The notes beneath the pieces are model-generated. The model ran no database searches and was not told the origin of the DNA. It saw only the letters and a list, made by a program, of their open reading frames with translations. Positions 49,950-58,185 of a stretch of DNA of 64,000 nt are shown here, in pieces (positions within the stretch are counted from its first letter, which is position 1; each line of letters begins with the position of its first letter). A program made the position numbers and the translations under genes. This stretch comes from an uncultured Prevotellaceae bacterium (lineage in GTDB: Bacteria; Bacteroidota; Bacteroidia; Bacteroidales; Bacteroidaceae). The DNA is taken from NCBI GenBank assembly GCA_902764705.1, contig CACWWZ010000004.1, positions 81,569-145,568 of the forward strand. The letters run 5' to 3'.

Positions 49950-51782
49950 TCATCTTGACGCGGCAATGGGTGCGGTGGCGGAGCAGAGCCAGTCGCGGTC
50001 GGGGGCGTCGAGGTGTGGTGCCAGACGGTCGTAGACCAGCTGGTGGTAGTCGTTGAGCCACCGGAGTTCCTCGGGGGTGAGTAGGGAAATGTCGAGCGGT
50101 GCGGTGTCGATGGGACAGAGCGTGAGGGTCTCGAACTGGAGGAAGCGTCCGAAGTCGGTTTCGCGCCAGGGCTGTGTAAGCAGCACATTCTCGATGCGCA
50201 CGCCAAACTGGCCTTCGATGTAGATTCCCGGCTCGTCGGTGACGGTCATGCCGGCATGTAGCGGCGCGGGCCGATACTCCATACGAATCTGGTGCGGTCC
50301 CTCGTGGACATTCAGATAAGCCCCTACCCCATGGCCCGTGCCGTGCAGGAAGTTAAGACCCTCGTGCCACAGCGGACTGCGGGCAATGGCGTCGAGCTGG
50401 GTGCCGCTGGCTCCGCCGGGGAAGCGCAGCAGCTGCAGCTGGATGTGACCTTTCAATACCAGCGTATAGATGTGGCGCTGACGGTCGGTGACGGGACCGA
50501 GGGCGATGGTTCGCGTGATGTCGGTAGTACCATCGATGTATTGTGCGCCACTATCGAGCAAGAGCAGACCTTCGGGACGCAGGGGAGCGTCGGTGTCGGG
50601 TGTCGCCTCGTAATGGACGATGGCGCCATGAGCCTGATAGGCCGCAATGGTGTCGAAGGACAAACCCTGATAGAGCGGCTGTTCGGCGCGCAACGCGGTA
50701 AGCTTGCGGTCGATGCTCATCTCCGTCTGTCCGCCGGCAGCGATAGCGGGTTTCAGCCAGCGCAGGAAGCGCACGAGGGCTACACCGTCGCGAATCATGG
50801 CTTGCCGGAATCCTTGCTGCTCGGCTTCGGTTTTGACAGCCTTCATAGCAGGGACGGGGGAGGGGTGAGAAATGAGATTTAAGAATTGAGAATTAAGAGG
50901 TGAGAGTTGACCGTTTTTGCCAGACTTTATGGCATGCATCAGGGTGTCGCTGACCTCGTCGGGGTCGGCCAGGATATTGTAGTCGGGATAATGGCGCAAG
51001 CCGTCCTTGACGGCATCGTAGGATGCGGTGGCGATGCCGTATTGCTGCAGATGCTGACGGGCGGCGGGAGTGAGTTTCGCTTCATCGACAAAGAGCGTCG
51101 CCGAGCGAGTAGAAATAAGCAGATAGCTGACGAAGACGGGATTGCAGTGGACGTCGGAACCACGTAGATTCAGCGTCCAGGCAATGTCGTCGAGCGAAGC
51201 CATCAGCATGCCGTCGGCATGAACTTGGCGCAAAGCCTGACGGATGCGCATGAGTTTCGAGGCGACATCCTCGCCGGCATATTCCAACGGCTGCGGAACG
51301 ATGGGTGCTGTGGGAATTGCTGGACGGTCGGTCCATATACGCTGTAAGACATCGAAATTGGTACGCAGCGTGATGCCTCCCTGTTTTCGCAGCTCATCAA
51401 TCAGTTCCTTCACAGCACTGGCAGAACTACACATGCCATCAAGTGCTACCTCTGCTCCAGGGCCACACTCCTGACCTAGCCATTCGGCGATGGTGGGTGT
51501 GCCGTCGATGCGTTCGCGCATGAGCTGGAACTCGGTGCCTTCGAGCTGTTGGGCAGCGGCAATGAAATAGCGCGAATCGGTCCACAGCGCCGCACTATGT
51601 AGCGTGACGACCGCCGTGCCAGCAGAACCATTGAAACCACTTATCCATTCGCGACCCTTCCAATGGTCGGCGGTATACTCACTCTGATGGGGATCGGTGG
51701 AAGGAAAAATGAAGGCGAAGAGGTTTTCGCGGCGCAATTCCTCGCGCAGGGCATCGATTCTTTGAGCTATCGTAGTCGTCAT
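49950..51782 (-). CDS. pepP: Xaa-Pro aminopeptidase (M24B family)
   Basis: 610 residues from the ATG at 51782; the open frame continues upstream but family similarity begins at TTTIAQRIDALREELRRENL. Three-domain aminopeptidase P of the long type: two creatinase-like N-terminal domains and the pita-bread catalytic domain with metal ligands in LLLDSGAQY, DGTTDITRTI, GTGHGVGAYL, VTDEPGIYIE and GVRIENVLL. Removes N-terminal residues before proline, probably cytoplasmic. The stretch NGQLSPLNSQFLNLISHPSP before the catalytic domain is encoded by a heptanucleotide array. Confidence 0.93.
   Translation of the reverse strand: MTTTIAQRIDALREELRRENLFAFIFPSTDPHQSEYTADHWKGREWISGFNGSAGTAVVTLHSAALWTDSRYFIAAAQQLEGTEFQLMRERIDGTPTIAEWLGQECGPGAEVALDGMCSSASAVKELIDELRKQGGITLRTNFDVLQRIWTDRPAIPTAPIVPQPLEYAGEDVASKLMRIRQALRQVHADGMLMASLDDIAWTLNLRGSDVHCNPVFVSYLLISTRSATLFVDEAKLTPAARQHLQQYGIATASYDAVKDGLRHYPDYNILADPDEVSDTLMHAIKSGKNGQLSPLNSQFLNLISHPSPVPAMKAVKTEAEQQGFRQAMIRDGVALVRFLRWLKPAIAAGGQTEMSIDRKLTALRAEQPLYQGLSFDTIAAYQAHGAIVHYEATPDTDAPLRPEGLLLLDSGAQYIDGTTDITRTIALGPVTDRQRHIYTLVLKGHIQLQLLRFPGGASGTQLDAIARSPLWHEGLNFLHGTGHGVGAYLNVHEGPHQIRMEYRPAPLHAGMTVTDEPGIYIEGQFGVRIENVLLTQPWRETDFGRFLQFETLTLCPIDTAPLDISLLTPEELRWLNDYHQLVYDRLAPHLDAPDRDWLCSATAPIAASR
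50853..50908 (+). repeat. Heptanucleotide array in pepP
   Basis: Eight units: GACGGGG, GAGGGGT, GAGAAAT, GAGATTT, AAGAATT, GAGAATT, AAGAGGT, GAGAGTT. In frame in the gene on the opposite strand; the unit type recurs after gldN (58071-58112). Confidence 0.9.
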
Positions 51783-51788
51783 AAATAA

Positions 51789-51818
51789 TACAGTTTTAGT
51801 GTCAATATGTACAGTTTT
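51789..51818. promoter_or_regulatory. Paired operator-like repeats between pepP and porP
   Basis: TACAGTTTT at 51789-51797 and 51810-51818, a 21-base spacing (two helical turns) in the divergent intergenic region. A possible pepP -7 box (TAACTTCG) lies at 51831-51824 on the minus strand. Confidence 0.45.
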
Positions 51819-51875
51819 GGGTGCGAAGTTACGAAAAAAATACAATAAACGGACAGCTTTTGCGTTATTTATTAC

Positions 51876-52811
51876 GTGTTTGGACGAAAAACAACCCTTC
51901 TGGGCGTGTTGCTGACGGTGCTGATGAAGGCCTCGGCACAGCAGGACGTCTCCTTCGCACACTATTGGGCGTTGGAGTCGTCATTTAATCCTGCTGCCAT
52001 CGGCAAGACCTCGCTCATCAACGTGACAGGCGCCTATGCCATGTCGATGGCGGGATTTGAGAACAACCCGAAGACGATGTATGTGGCCGGCGACATGCCC
52101 TTCTATTTCATGAACGGATACCACGGCGTAGGCCTGCAACTGATGAGCGACGACATCGGACTGTTCAAGCACCAGCATCTGACGGCACAGTATGCCTACA
52201 AGCTGTCGCTGCTGGGCGGCACGCTGAGCATCGGTCTGCAGGCGAGTATGCTGAGTGAGAAATTCAAGGGCAGCGAGCTGGACTTGCGCGAAGACGACCC
52301 TGCACTGGAGAAGACCGACGTGACGGGAACGGCGCTGGATTTGGCGGCAGGACTATACTTCCAGCACCGCAACTGGTATGCCGGACTTTCCGTGCAACAT
52401 GCCATGGAACCATCGGTGGATTTGGGCGAAAAAGCAATTATTGACGTTGCCAGAACGTATTATTTTACCGGAGGATACAATATTCGGCTACATAATCCGT
52501 TTTTTACAATACACCCCTCTGTGTTGGCGCGTACTGACGGAGTCGGCTACAGAGTGGATGTGACAGCACGTGTGAAGTACAGCTACGAGAAGCGTCTGCT
52601 TTATGCCGGAGTGGCCTACAGCCCGACAAATTCGGTGACGGCACTCATCGGGGGCAACTTCCACGGCATCAGTATCGGCTACAGCTACGAGGCCTACACG
52701 TCGGCACTCAGCTTCAAGCACGGAAGTCATGAGTTGTTCGTGGGCTATCAAACGGAGCTTGACCTGATCAAAAAAGGACGTAACAAGCACCAAAGTGTGA
52801 GGATACTGTAG
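51876..52811 (+). CDS. porP: PorP/SprF family outer-membrane protein of type IX secretion
   Basis: 311 residues from a GTG at 51876. Signal peptide to about 21 (LLGVLLTVLMKASAQ), then QDVSFAHYWALESSFNPAAI, the family N-terminus, and a 12-14 strand barrel ending SFKHGSHELFVGYQTELDL. PorP-like proteins help attach T9SS shuttles or cargo at the outer membrane. It is first in the operon with gldK, gldL, gldM and gldN, the same order as porP-porK-porL-porM-porN in Porphyromonas. Confidence 0.9.
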   Translation: MFGRKTTLLGVLLTVLMKASAQQDVSFAHYWALESSFNPAAIGKTSLINVTGAYAMSMAGFENNPKTMYVAGDMPFYFMNGYHGVGLQLMSDDIGLFKHQHLTAQYAYKLSLLGGTLSIGLQASMLSEKFKGSELDLREDDPALEKTDVTGTALDLAAGLYFQHRNWYAGLSVQHAMEPSVDLGEKAIIDVARTYYFTGGYNIRLHNPFFTIHPSVLARTDGVGYRVDVTARVKYSYEKRLLYAGVAYSPTNSVTALIGGNFHGISIGYSYEAYTSALSFKHGSHELFVGYQTELDLIKKGRNKHQSVRIL

Positions 52812-52838
52812 AATGAAAAATGAAGAATGAAGAGTGAA
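52811..52838 (+). repeat. Heptanucleotide array before gldK
   Basis: GAATGAA, AAATGAA, GAATGAA, GAGTGAA, beginning at the last base of the porP stop. A small hairpin GCTAC/GTAGC (52845-52862) follows. Confidence 0.88.
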
Positions 52839-52980
52839 GAATTTGCTACTGCACAATGTAGCGTAAACAATAAAGATATGGAAAGATATAAGAATAAGAA
52901 AAGAAGTATGAGAATGAGCATGAAGACAGTGCTGTTAGGCGCAGCATTCTTCATTCTTCATTCTTCATTCTTCATTTGCG
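52825..52980 (+). repeat. Leader and signal-peptide cassette of gldK, duplicated at gldN
   Basis: From the heptads through the hairpin, the start MERYKNK and the signal peptide ending at CATTTGCG, this stretch is about 90 percent identical to 56887-57042 before gldN. Its two ends are inverted copies of one another (GAATGAAGA versus TCTTCATTC), giving it the look of a small terminal-inverted-repeat unit. Confidence 0.85.
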
Positions 52981-54386
52981 GAGCGGTGGCGCTGACCGGT
53001 TGTTTCGGCAGCAAGTCGCTATCGGCATCGGGCGGTGAAGTGACAGGAGCGAGCGGACGGGCCTTTACGGAGCCTACACCTCATGGTATGACACTGATCA
53101 GACGCGGTCACCTGAAGATGGGTATCGACAAGAAAGATTCGCTGTGGGGCAAGCAGACCCCCGTGCGCGACATCTCTGTCGATGGTTTCTGGATGGACGA
53201 GTACGAGGTGACGAACTCGATGTATCGCCAGTTTGTGTACTACGTGCGCGACTCTATCCTGCGCGAGCGTCTGGCCGATCCCGCCTATGGTGGCGACGAA
53301 ACCTACAAGATTGAGGAAGACAAGAACGGCGACCCTGTGACACCCCATCTGAACTGGAAGAAGGCGCTGCCCCGCAAGCCCAACGAGGACGAGCAGCGGG
53401 CATTCGAGAGCCTGTATGTCACCAATCCCGTGACGGGCGAGAAGATGCTCGACTGGCGTCAGATGAACTACCGTTACGAGATTTACGACTACACGGAAGC
53501 AGCCAAGCGCAAATACCGTCCCACTTTTGAGGAGCGCGTGCTGAACACCGACATGCGGCCCAACCCCAACGAGCAGATCTGGATTTCGAAGGATACCGCC
53601 TATATCGACGACGAGGGCAAGATTATCCGTGAGACCATCAACCGCGAGTATACGGGACCGTGGGACTTCCTGAACACGTACATTGTTAATATATACCCTG
53701 ATACGACCTGCTGGGTGAACGATTTCCCCAATGCAGACAACGAGACCTACATGCGCTACTACTTCTCGAATGCCGCCTACAACGACTATCCGGTGGTGGG
53801 TGTGACGTGGGAACAGGCCAACGCATTCTGTGCCTGGCGTACGGAATACCTGTTGCGCGGACTGGGTCCTGCCGCACGTTTCGTGCAGCGCTACCGTCTA
53901 CCGACTGAGGCCGAGTGGGAGTATGCCGCCCGCGGCAAGGACCAGACGGAGTTCCCCTGGGAGAACGAGGACGTGGTGAGCGGCAATGGTTGTTTCTATG
54001 CCAACTTCAAGCCCGATAACGGTAACTATACCAAGGACGGCAACCTGATTACCAGTCGCGTGGGCATCTATTCGTCGAACACGAACGGCCTGTACGACAT
54101 GGCTGGCAATGTGGCCGAATGGTGTAGCACCATCTATACCGAGGCTGGAGTGGATGCCATGAACGACCTGAACCCGCAGCTGAAGTACAATGCCGCCAAG
54201 GAAGACCCATACCGGCTAAAGAAAAAGAGCGTGAGAGGCGGTTCGTGGAAAGACCCCGAGTCGTACATCCGCAGTGCCTGGCGCTCGTATGAGTACCAGA
54301 ACCAGCCCCGCTCGTACATCGGATTCCGTTGTGTGCGCTCGCTGGCCAATACCACCAGTGATAAGGTCAAGGCAAAAAAGAAGTGA
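52878..54386 (+). CDS. gldK: Type IX secretion lipoprotein GldK (PorK)
   Basis: 502 residues from the ATG at 52878 (in-frame ATGs at 52908, 52914 and 52920 are alternatives). Signal peptide with lipobox LTGC; its hydrophobic core AAFFILHSSFFIC is encoded by four CATTCTT heptads. The rest is an FGE/sulfatase-modifying-factor-type domain: RRGHLKMGID, VDGFWMDEYEVTNSMYRQFV, RLPTEAEWEYAARG, NGLYDMAGNVAEWCS, VRGGSWKDPESYIRSAWR. GldK forms the outer-membrane-associated ring with GldN. Loss of one heptad would give a stop codon a few codons downstream. Confidence 0.93.
   Translation: MERYKNKKRSMRMSMKTVLLGAAFFILHSSFFICGAVALTGCFGSKSLSASGGEVTGASGRAFTEPTPHGMTLIRRGHLKMGIDKKDSLWGKQTPVRDISVDGFWMDEYEVTNSMYRQFVYYVRDSILRERLADPAYGGDETYKIEEDKNGDPVTPHLNWKKALPRKPNEDEQRAFESLYVTNPVTGEKMLDWRQMNYRYEIYDYTEAAKRKYRPTFEERVLNTDMRPNPNEQIWISKDTAYIDDEGKIIRETINREYTGPWDFLNTYIVNIYPDTTCWVNDFPNADNETYMRYYFSNAAYNDYPVVGVTWEQANAFCAWRTEYLLRGLGPAARFVQRYRLPTEAEWEYAARGKDQTEFPWENEDVVSGNGCFYANFKPDNGNYTKDGNLITSRVGIYSSNTNGLYDMAGNVAEWCSTIYTEAGVDAMNDLNPQLKYNAAKEDPYRLKKKSVRGGSWKDPESYIRSAWRSYEYQNQPRSYIGFRCVRSLANTTSDKVKAKKK
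52945..52972 (+). repeat. Four perfect CATTCTT heptads in the gldK signal peptide
   Basis: CATTCTT at 52945, 52952, 52959 and 52966, then CATTTGC. Perfect tandem copies inside the first codons of an ORF. Confidence 0.95.
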
Positions 54387-54425
54387 GATGTAAGATGTAA
54401 TCATAAAGTTCAAAGCTCAAAGTTT
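54385..54425 (+). repeat. Heptanucleotide array between gldK and gldL
   Basis: GAGATGT, AAGATGT, then after a phase break AAAGTTC, AAAGCTC, AAAGTTT. Begins inside the gldK stop codon. Confidence 0.8.
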
Positions 54426-54428
54426 ATC

Positions 54429-55265
54429 ATGACTACATATAGTAAACTGAATTTCGTCTACCGCTTGCAGAAGTGGATGGACAGCGTGCCGGGACAGACG
54501 TTCCTGAACTACGCATACAGCTGGGGTGCCTCGATTGTGATTCTGGGTACACTCTTCAAGCTTACCCACCTGCCAGGAGCTAACTTCTTCCTGTTCCTGG
54601 GTATGGGTACCGAGGTATTTGTGTTCTTCATTTCAGCCTTCGACCGTCCGTTCGACAAGACGACAGACGGTATGGATCTGGACATCCACTTGGATGAAGA
54701 AGAGGGACTCGAAGCCGGAGAGAAGGTTGCTGCCGCAGTTGTCGGTGGCGGTGGCATTGCCGGCGGCGGTACCGTTATCATCAACGGAGGTGGAGGAACT
54801 GTCGGCGGTGTCGTCGGAAATGGCGACGAAGCAGCCCGCTGGGAAGGCGAGCCCACTGAGGGCGGTGCCATCAGTTTCGGCGGTGGTGGCGGAGTCATCG
54901 GCGGCGGTGGTGTTGGCGGCGGTGGTGTCGTGGCACAGCAGCCCGAAGTACAGCCCATGGGCGAGGAGTTGAAGGAAGCTACCTCGAACTATATCGATGA
55001 GCTGAACCGCTTGTCGGAGATGTTGAAGCAGGTTTCTGAGCAGAGCCAGCGCTTGACGCGCGACTCTGAGGAGATGGAGAACCTGAACCGTACGCTTACC
55101 GGTATCAGCCGCGTCTACGAGATGCAGTTGAAGAGCGCCTCGGCACAAATCAGTACCATCGACGAGATCAATGCCCAGACACGCCACATGGCCGAGCAAA
55201 TCGTCGAGCTGAACAAGATTTACGCCCGCATGATTGAGGCCATGCAGATAAGAAGTCAGATGTAA
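54429..55265 (+). CDS. gldL: Type IX secretion motor protein GldL (PorL)
   Basis: 278 residues. Two membrane helices near the N-terminus (NYAYSWGASIVILGTLF; ANFFLFLGMGTEVFVFFISA) as in GldL, the inner-membrane stator that forms the proton-driven rotary motor with GldM. A glycine-rich, low-complexity linker (about 100-175, e.g. VVGGGGIAGGGTVI) separates them from a C-terminal coiled coil (SNYIDELNRLSEMLKQVSEQ). The glycine tract is longer than I would expect for the family. Confidence 0.92.
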   Translation: MTTYSKLNFVYRLQKWMDSVPGQTFLNYAYSWGASIVILGTLFKLTHLPGANFFLFLGMGTEVFVFFISAFDRPFDKTTDGMDLDIHLDEEEGLEAGEKVAAAVVGGGGIAGGGTVIINGGGGTVGGVVGNGDEAARWEGEPTEGGAISFGGGGGVIGGGGVGGGGVVAQQPEVQPMGEELKEATSNYIDELNRLSEMLKQVSEQSQRLTRDSEEMENLNRTLTGISRVYEMQLKSASAQISTIDEINAQTRHMAEQIVELNKIYARMIEAMQIRSQM

Positions 55266-55268
55266 GAA

Positions 55269-55300
55269 TGTCGATATTTCGAAATGTCGACATGTCGAAA
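55269..55300 (+). repeat. Octanucleotide array between gldL and gldM
   Basis: TGTCGATA, TTTCGAAA, TGTCGACA, TGTCGAAA: four units of 8 bases, the only array here with period 8. Units are partly self-complementary (TTTCGAAA, TGTCGACA). Confidence 0.85.
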
Positions 55301-55312
55301 TAAGAAGATATT

Positions 55313-56878
55313 ATGGCAATTAAGAAAAGACCCGTTTCTCCACGTCAGAAGATGATTAACCTGATGTACGTCGTACTGATGGCTATGCTGGCGTTGAACG
55401 TCTCTAACGAGGTGCTCAACGGCTTCTCGCTCGTGGAGGAAAGTCTGAAGCGTACCACGCTGAATGCCACGAAGGAGAATCTGGCTATCTACGACGACTT
55501 TGCCGTGCAGATGAAGAAGAATCCGCAGAAGGTGCAGCAGTGGTATGATAAGTCGCAGAAGGTGAAGGAGATGAGCAACAAGCTCTACAACCTTGCCGAC
55601 GAGCTGAAGGAGGCCATCGTCCGTGAAGCTGACGGAGCCAACGGCGACGTGAAGAACATCCGCAACAAGGAAGACCTGGAAGCCGCCACACAGGTGATGC
55701 TGGCTCCGGGACGCGGTCGTGGCAAGGAGCTGTTTGACGCCATCAACAACTATCGTAACGAGATGTTGAAATTCTGCACGGACTACCACCAGAAGAAGGC
55801 CATCGCCTCGAACCTGACGACGGAAATCCCCAAAGATGCCAAAACCATGGGCAAGAACTGGCAGGAGTATATGTTTGAGTCGATGCCCACTGCCGCTGCG
55901 GTGACGTTGTTAAGCAAACTGCAGAACGACGTGCGCTATGCCGAGGGTATGGTGCTGCACACGCTGGTGTCGAACATCGACGTAAAGGATATCCGTGTGA
56001 ACGCCCTGAACGCCTTCGTCATTCCCAATTCGCAGACCATCGTGCGTGGCGACAAGTTCTCGGCACAAATTGTGATGGCCGCCGTCGATACCACCCAGGT
56101 GCCACAGATATTCATCGGCGGCAGAGAGGTGAATCTGCCTAACGGACTCTATGAAACTGTAACAGGCCGCACGGGTGACTTCACGCTCAGCGGTTATATC
56201 CAGGTGGAGAACGGTAACGGCGAGCTGATCAAGCGTAACTTCGAACAGAAATATACCGTAGTAGACCCCTCGGCCACTGTCTCGGCAGACCTGATGAATG
56301 TGCTCTATGCCGGTTATAACAACCCGTTGAGCGTCAGCGTGCCCGGTGTGCCCCTGAACAAGGTGCAGGCCACCATGTCGGGCGGAACACTACAGCCTGT
56401 AGGTCCCGGACGCTACATTGCGCGTCCGAGTGCGGTGGGACAGAACGTGACCATTACGGTAACGTCGACCAATACGGGCCGCGCCCAGCAGATGGGACAG
56501 TTTACGTTCCGTGTACGCCGTCTGCCCGACCCCACGCCGTATATCGCCATGAAGGACGAGAGCGGCAGCCCGGTGCGCTACAAGGGTGGCGGACTGTCGA
56601 AGTCGCAGCTGATGAGTGTCGACGGCATTGGTGCCGCCATCGACGACGGCATTCTCGACATTGCCTTCCGTGTGCAGAGTTTCGAGACGGTGTTCTTCGA
56701 CAATATGGGTAACGCCGTGCCGATGGTCAGCGAGGGTGCCAACTTCTCGGCGCGCCAGAAGGATGCCTTCCGCAAGTTGCAGCGCAACCGCCGTTTCTAT
56801 ATTTCGCGTGTCAACGCCATCGGTCCCGACGGCATTCCACGTAAGTTGAACGCCTCGATGGAGGTCATTGTTAAGTGA
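55313..56878 (+). CDS. gldM: Type IX secretion motor protein GldM (PorM)
   Basis: 521 residues, family-normal. N-terminal basic stretch and one membrane helix (MINLMYVVLMAMLALNVS) followed by a long periplasmic part of helical and immunoglobulin-like domains (YADKFSAQIVMAAVDT-like region DKFSAQIVMAAVDTTQVPQI; DESGSPVRYKGGGLSKSQLM). GldM dimers span the periplasm and turn with GldL to drive the GldK/GldN ring. Its TGA lies inside the heptad array that precedes gldN. Confidence 0.94.
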   Translation: MAIKKRPVSPRQKMINLMYVVLMAMLALNVSNEVLNGFSLVEESLKRTTLNATKENLAIYDDFAVQMKKNPQKVQQWYDKSQKVKEMSNKLYNLADELKEAIVREADGANGDVKNIRNKEDLEAATQVMLAPGRGRGKELFDAINNYRNEMLKFCTDYHQKKAIASNLTTEIPKDAKTMGKNWQEYMFESMPTAAAVTLLSKLQNDVRYAEGMVLHTLVSNIDVKDIRVNALNAFVIPNSQTIVRGDKFSAQIVMAAVDTTQVPQIFIGGREVNLPNGLYETVTGRTGDFTLSGYIQVENGNGELIKRNFEQKYTVVDPSATVSADLMNVLYAGYNNPLSVSVPGVPLNKVQATMSGGTLQPVGPGRYIARPSAVGQNVTITVTSTNTGRAQQMGQFTFRVRRLPDPTPYIAMKDESGSPVRYKGGGLSKSQLMSVDGIGAAIDDGILDIAFRVQSFETVFFDNMGNAVPMVSEGANFSARQKDAFRKLQRNRRFYISRVNAIGPDGIPRKLNASMEVIVK

Positions 56879-56900
56879 AGAGTGAAGAATGAAGAGTGAA
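56873..56900 (+). repeat. Heptanucleotide array at the gldM stop
   Basis: AAGTGAA, GAGTGAA, GAATGAA, GAGTGAA; the gldM stop TGA (56876-56878) is inside the first unit. Confidence 0.88.
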
Positions 56901-57042
56901 TAATTTGCTACCGCACAATGTAGCGTAAACAATAATGATATGGAAAGATATAAGAATAAGGAAAGAAGTATGAGTGTGAACATGAAGACCTTGCTATTAT
57001 GTGCAGCATTCTTCATTCTTCATTCTTCATTCTTCATTTGCG
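56887..57042 (+). repeat. Leader and signal-peptide cassette of gldN, duplicate of the gldK one
   Basis: Matches 52825-52980 with about 10 percent differences, spanning heptads, GCTAC/GTAGC hairpin, MERYKNK start and the heptad-encoded signal peptide. Confidence 0.85.
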
Positions 57043-58070
57043 AAGCGCAGGCTCAGCCGAAGGCTCGCCGACAGCAACAGCAGAAAAGCCAGCAAGAGCA
57101 GCTGCAGCAACAGAAGGTGCAGCCGACGCAGAGTCAAGGAATGTCGTTGCGTGCCCGCCTGTCGTTCCCCACGGCTGTCGAAATGCCCGAGAACGTGGTA
57201 TGGCGTCGTGACATCTATCGCGAGCTGAACCTTGACGACGATGCCAATGCGGGACTCTACTACCCTGTGGAACCCATCGACAAGCAGCTGAACCTGTTTA
57301 CCTATGTGTTTAAACTGGCGCTGAACGGCTATGTGCCCGTCTACGAATACCGCCTGGACGGCAACGAGGTGTTCTCCGACTCTGCCAAGGTGCAAATCAA
57401 GACCATTCTCGATAACTTCCACATCTTCTACGAAGAGCGTGACGGTAAGGTGCGTGTCGACAACAGCGACATTCCGTCCGCCGAGGTGAAGATGTACTAC
57501 CTGAAGGAGAGCGCCTATTTCGACGATGCCAACTCGACGTTCCACCGCAAGGTGCAGGCCCTGTGTCCCGTAATGGTCCGCGAGGACGACTTCGGCGGTG
57601 AGGCCTCGAAATATCCGTTGTTCTGGGTAAAATACGCCGACTTGGAGCCATATCTGAGCCGTCAGACGGTGATGACGTCGAACCTGAATAATGCCGCCAC
57701 GATGTCGATGGAGGACTTCTTCACGCTGAACCATTACCAGGGTAAGATCTATAAGACCAACAACATGCTGGGTAAGACACTGGCACAGATTTGTGAAGGC
57801 GATACCACCAAGCTCAGCGCCGAGCAGAAGAAGATCGAGGCAGAGTTAAAAGCCTTCGAGCAGAACATCTTCGGTGACCAGCACAGAAAGGACTCACTGG
57901 ATTCTATTGCCAAGCTCGACCCGAAGCAGCTGAAGGCGGCTAAGAAGTCGAAGGGCGGCAGCAGTAGCTCGAAATCGACATCGGCAAAAGTGAAGTCGAG
58001 CAAGCCCAAGAAGAGCAGTACCCCATCGTCGGGCTCGGCACGTATGAGTGTGCGCAGAGAGAGACATTAA
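56940..58070 (+). CDS. gldN: Type IX secretion periplasmic protein GldN (PorN)
   Basis: 376 residues from the ATG at 56940. Signal peptide MERYKNKERSMSVNMKTLLL then CAAFFILHSSFFICEAQAQ, whose core is encoded by four CATTCTT heptads. A Gln-rich linker (RRQQQQKSQQEQLQQQK) leads to the GldN domain (NVVWRRDIYRELNLDDDANA; GLYYPVEPIDKQLNLFTYVF). A Ser/Lys-rich tail (KSKGGSSSSKSTSAKVKSSK) closes the protein. It partners GldK in the ring. Losing one heptad would throw reading into a frame ending at 57228. Confidence 0.93.
   Translation: MERYKNKERSMSVNMKTLLLCAAFFILHSSFFICEAQAQPKARRQQQQKSQQEQLQQQKVQPTQSQGMSLRARLSFPTAVEMPENVVWRRDIYRELNLDDDANAGLYYPVEPIDKQLNLFTYVFKLALNGYVPVYEYRLDGNEVFSDSAKVQIKTILDNFHIFYEERDGKVRVDNSDIPSAEVKMYYLKESAYFDDANSTFHRKVQALCPVMVREDDFGGEASKYPLFWVKYADLEPYLSRQTVMTSNLNNAATMSMEDFFTLNHYQGKIYKTNNMLGKTLAQICEGDTTKLSAEQKKIEAELKAFEQNIFGDQHRKDSLDSIAKLDPKQLKAAKKSKGGSSSSKSTSAKVKSSKPKKSSTPSSGSARMSVRRERH
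57007..57034 (+). repeat. Four perfect CATTCTT heptads in the gldN signal peptide
   Basis: CATTCTT at 57007, 57014, 57021 and 57028, then CATTTGC, as in gldK. Confidence 0.95.
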
Positions 58071-58112
58071 GGGAATTAAGAATTAAGAGGTAAGAGGTAA
58101 GAATTAAGAGAA
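58071..58112 (+). repeat. Heptanucleotide array after gldN
   Basis: GGGAATT, AAGAATT, AAGAGGT, AAGAGGT, AAGAATT, AAGAGAA: six units starting at the base after the gldN stop. Confidence 0.9.
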
Positions 58113-58127
58113 AAGTTGGCCGATTTG

Positions 58128-58158
58128 TTGGTAATTTCAGATAAAATGCTTACTTTTG
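58128..58158 (+). promoter_or_regulatory. Promoter of the PorT-like gene
   Basis: TTG (58128-58130), 20 bases, TACTTTTG (58151-58158). Confidence 0.6.
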
Positions 58159-58185
58159 CCAGCACAATATCAACAAAAAAGGATT

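Noticed and set aside
51783-51962. 60-codon N-terminal extension of pepP
   Set aside because: It covers the divergent intergenic region and the porP start; family similarity begins at the ATG at 51782.
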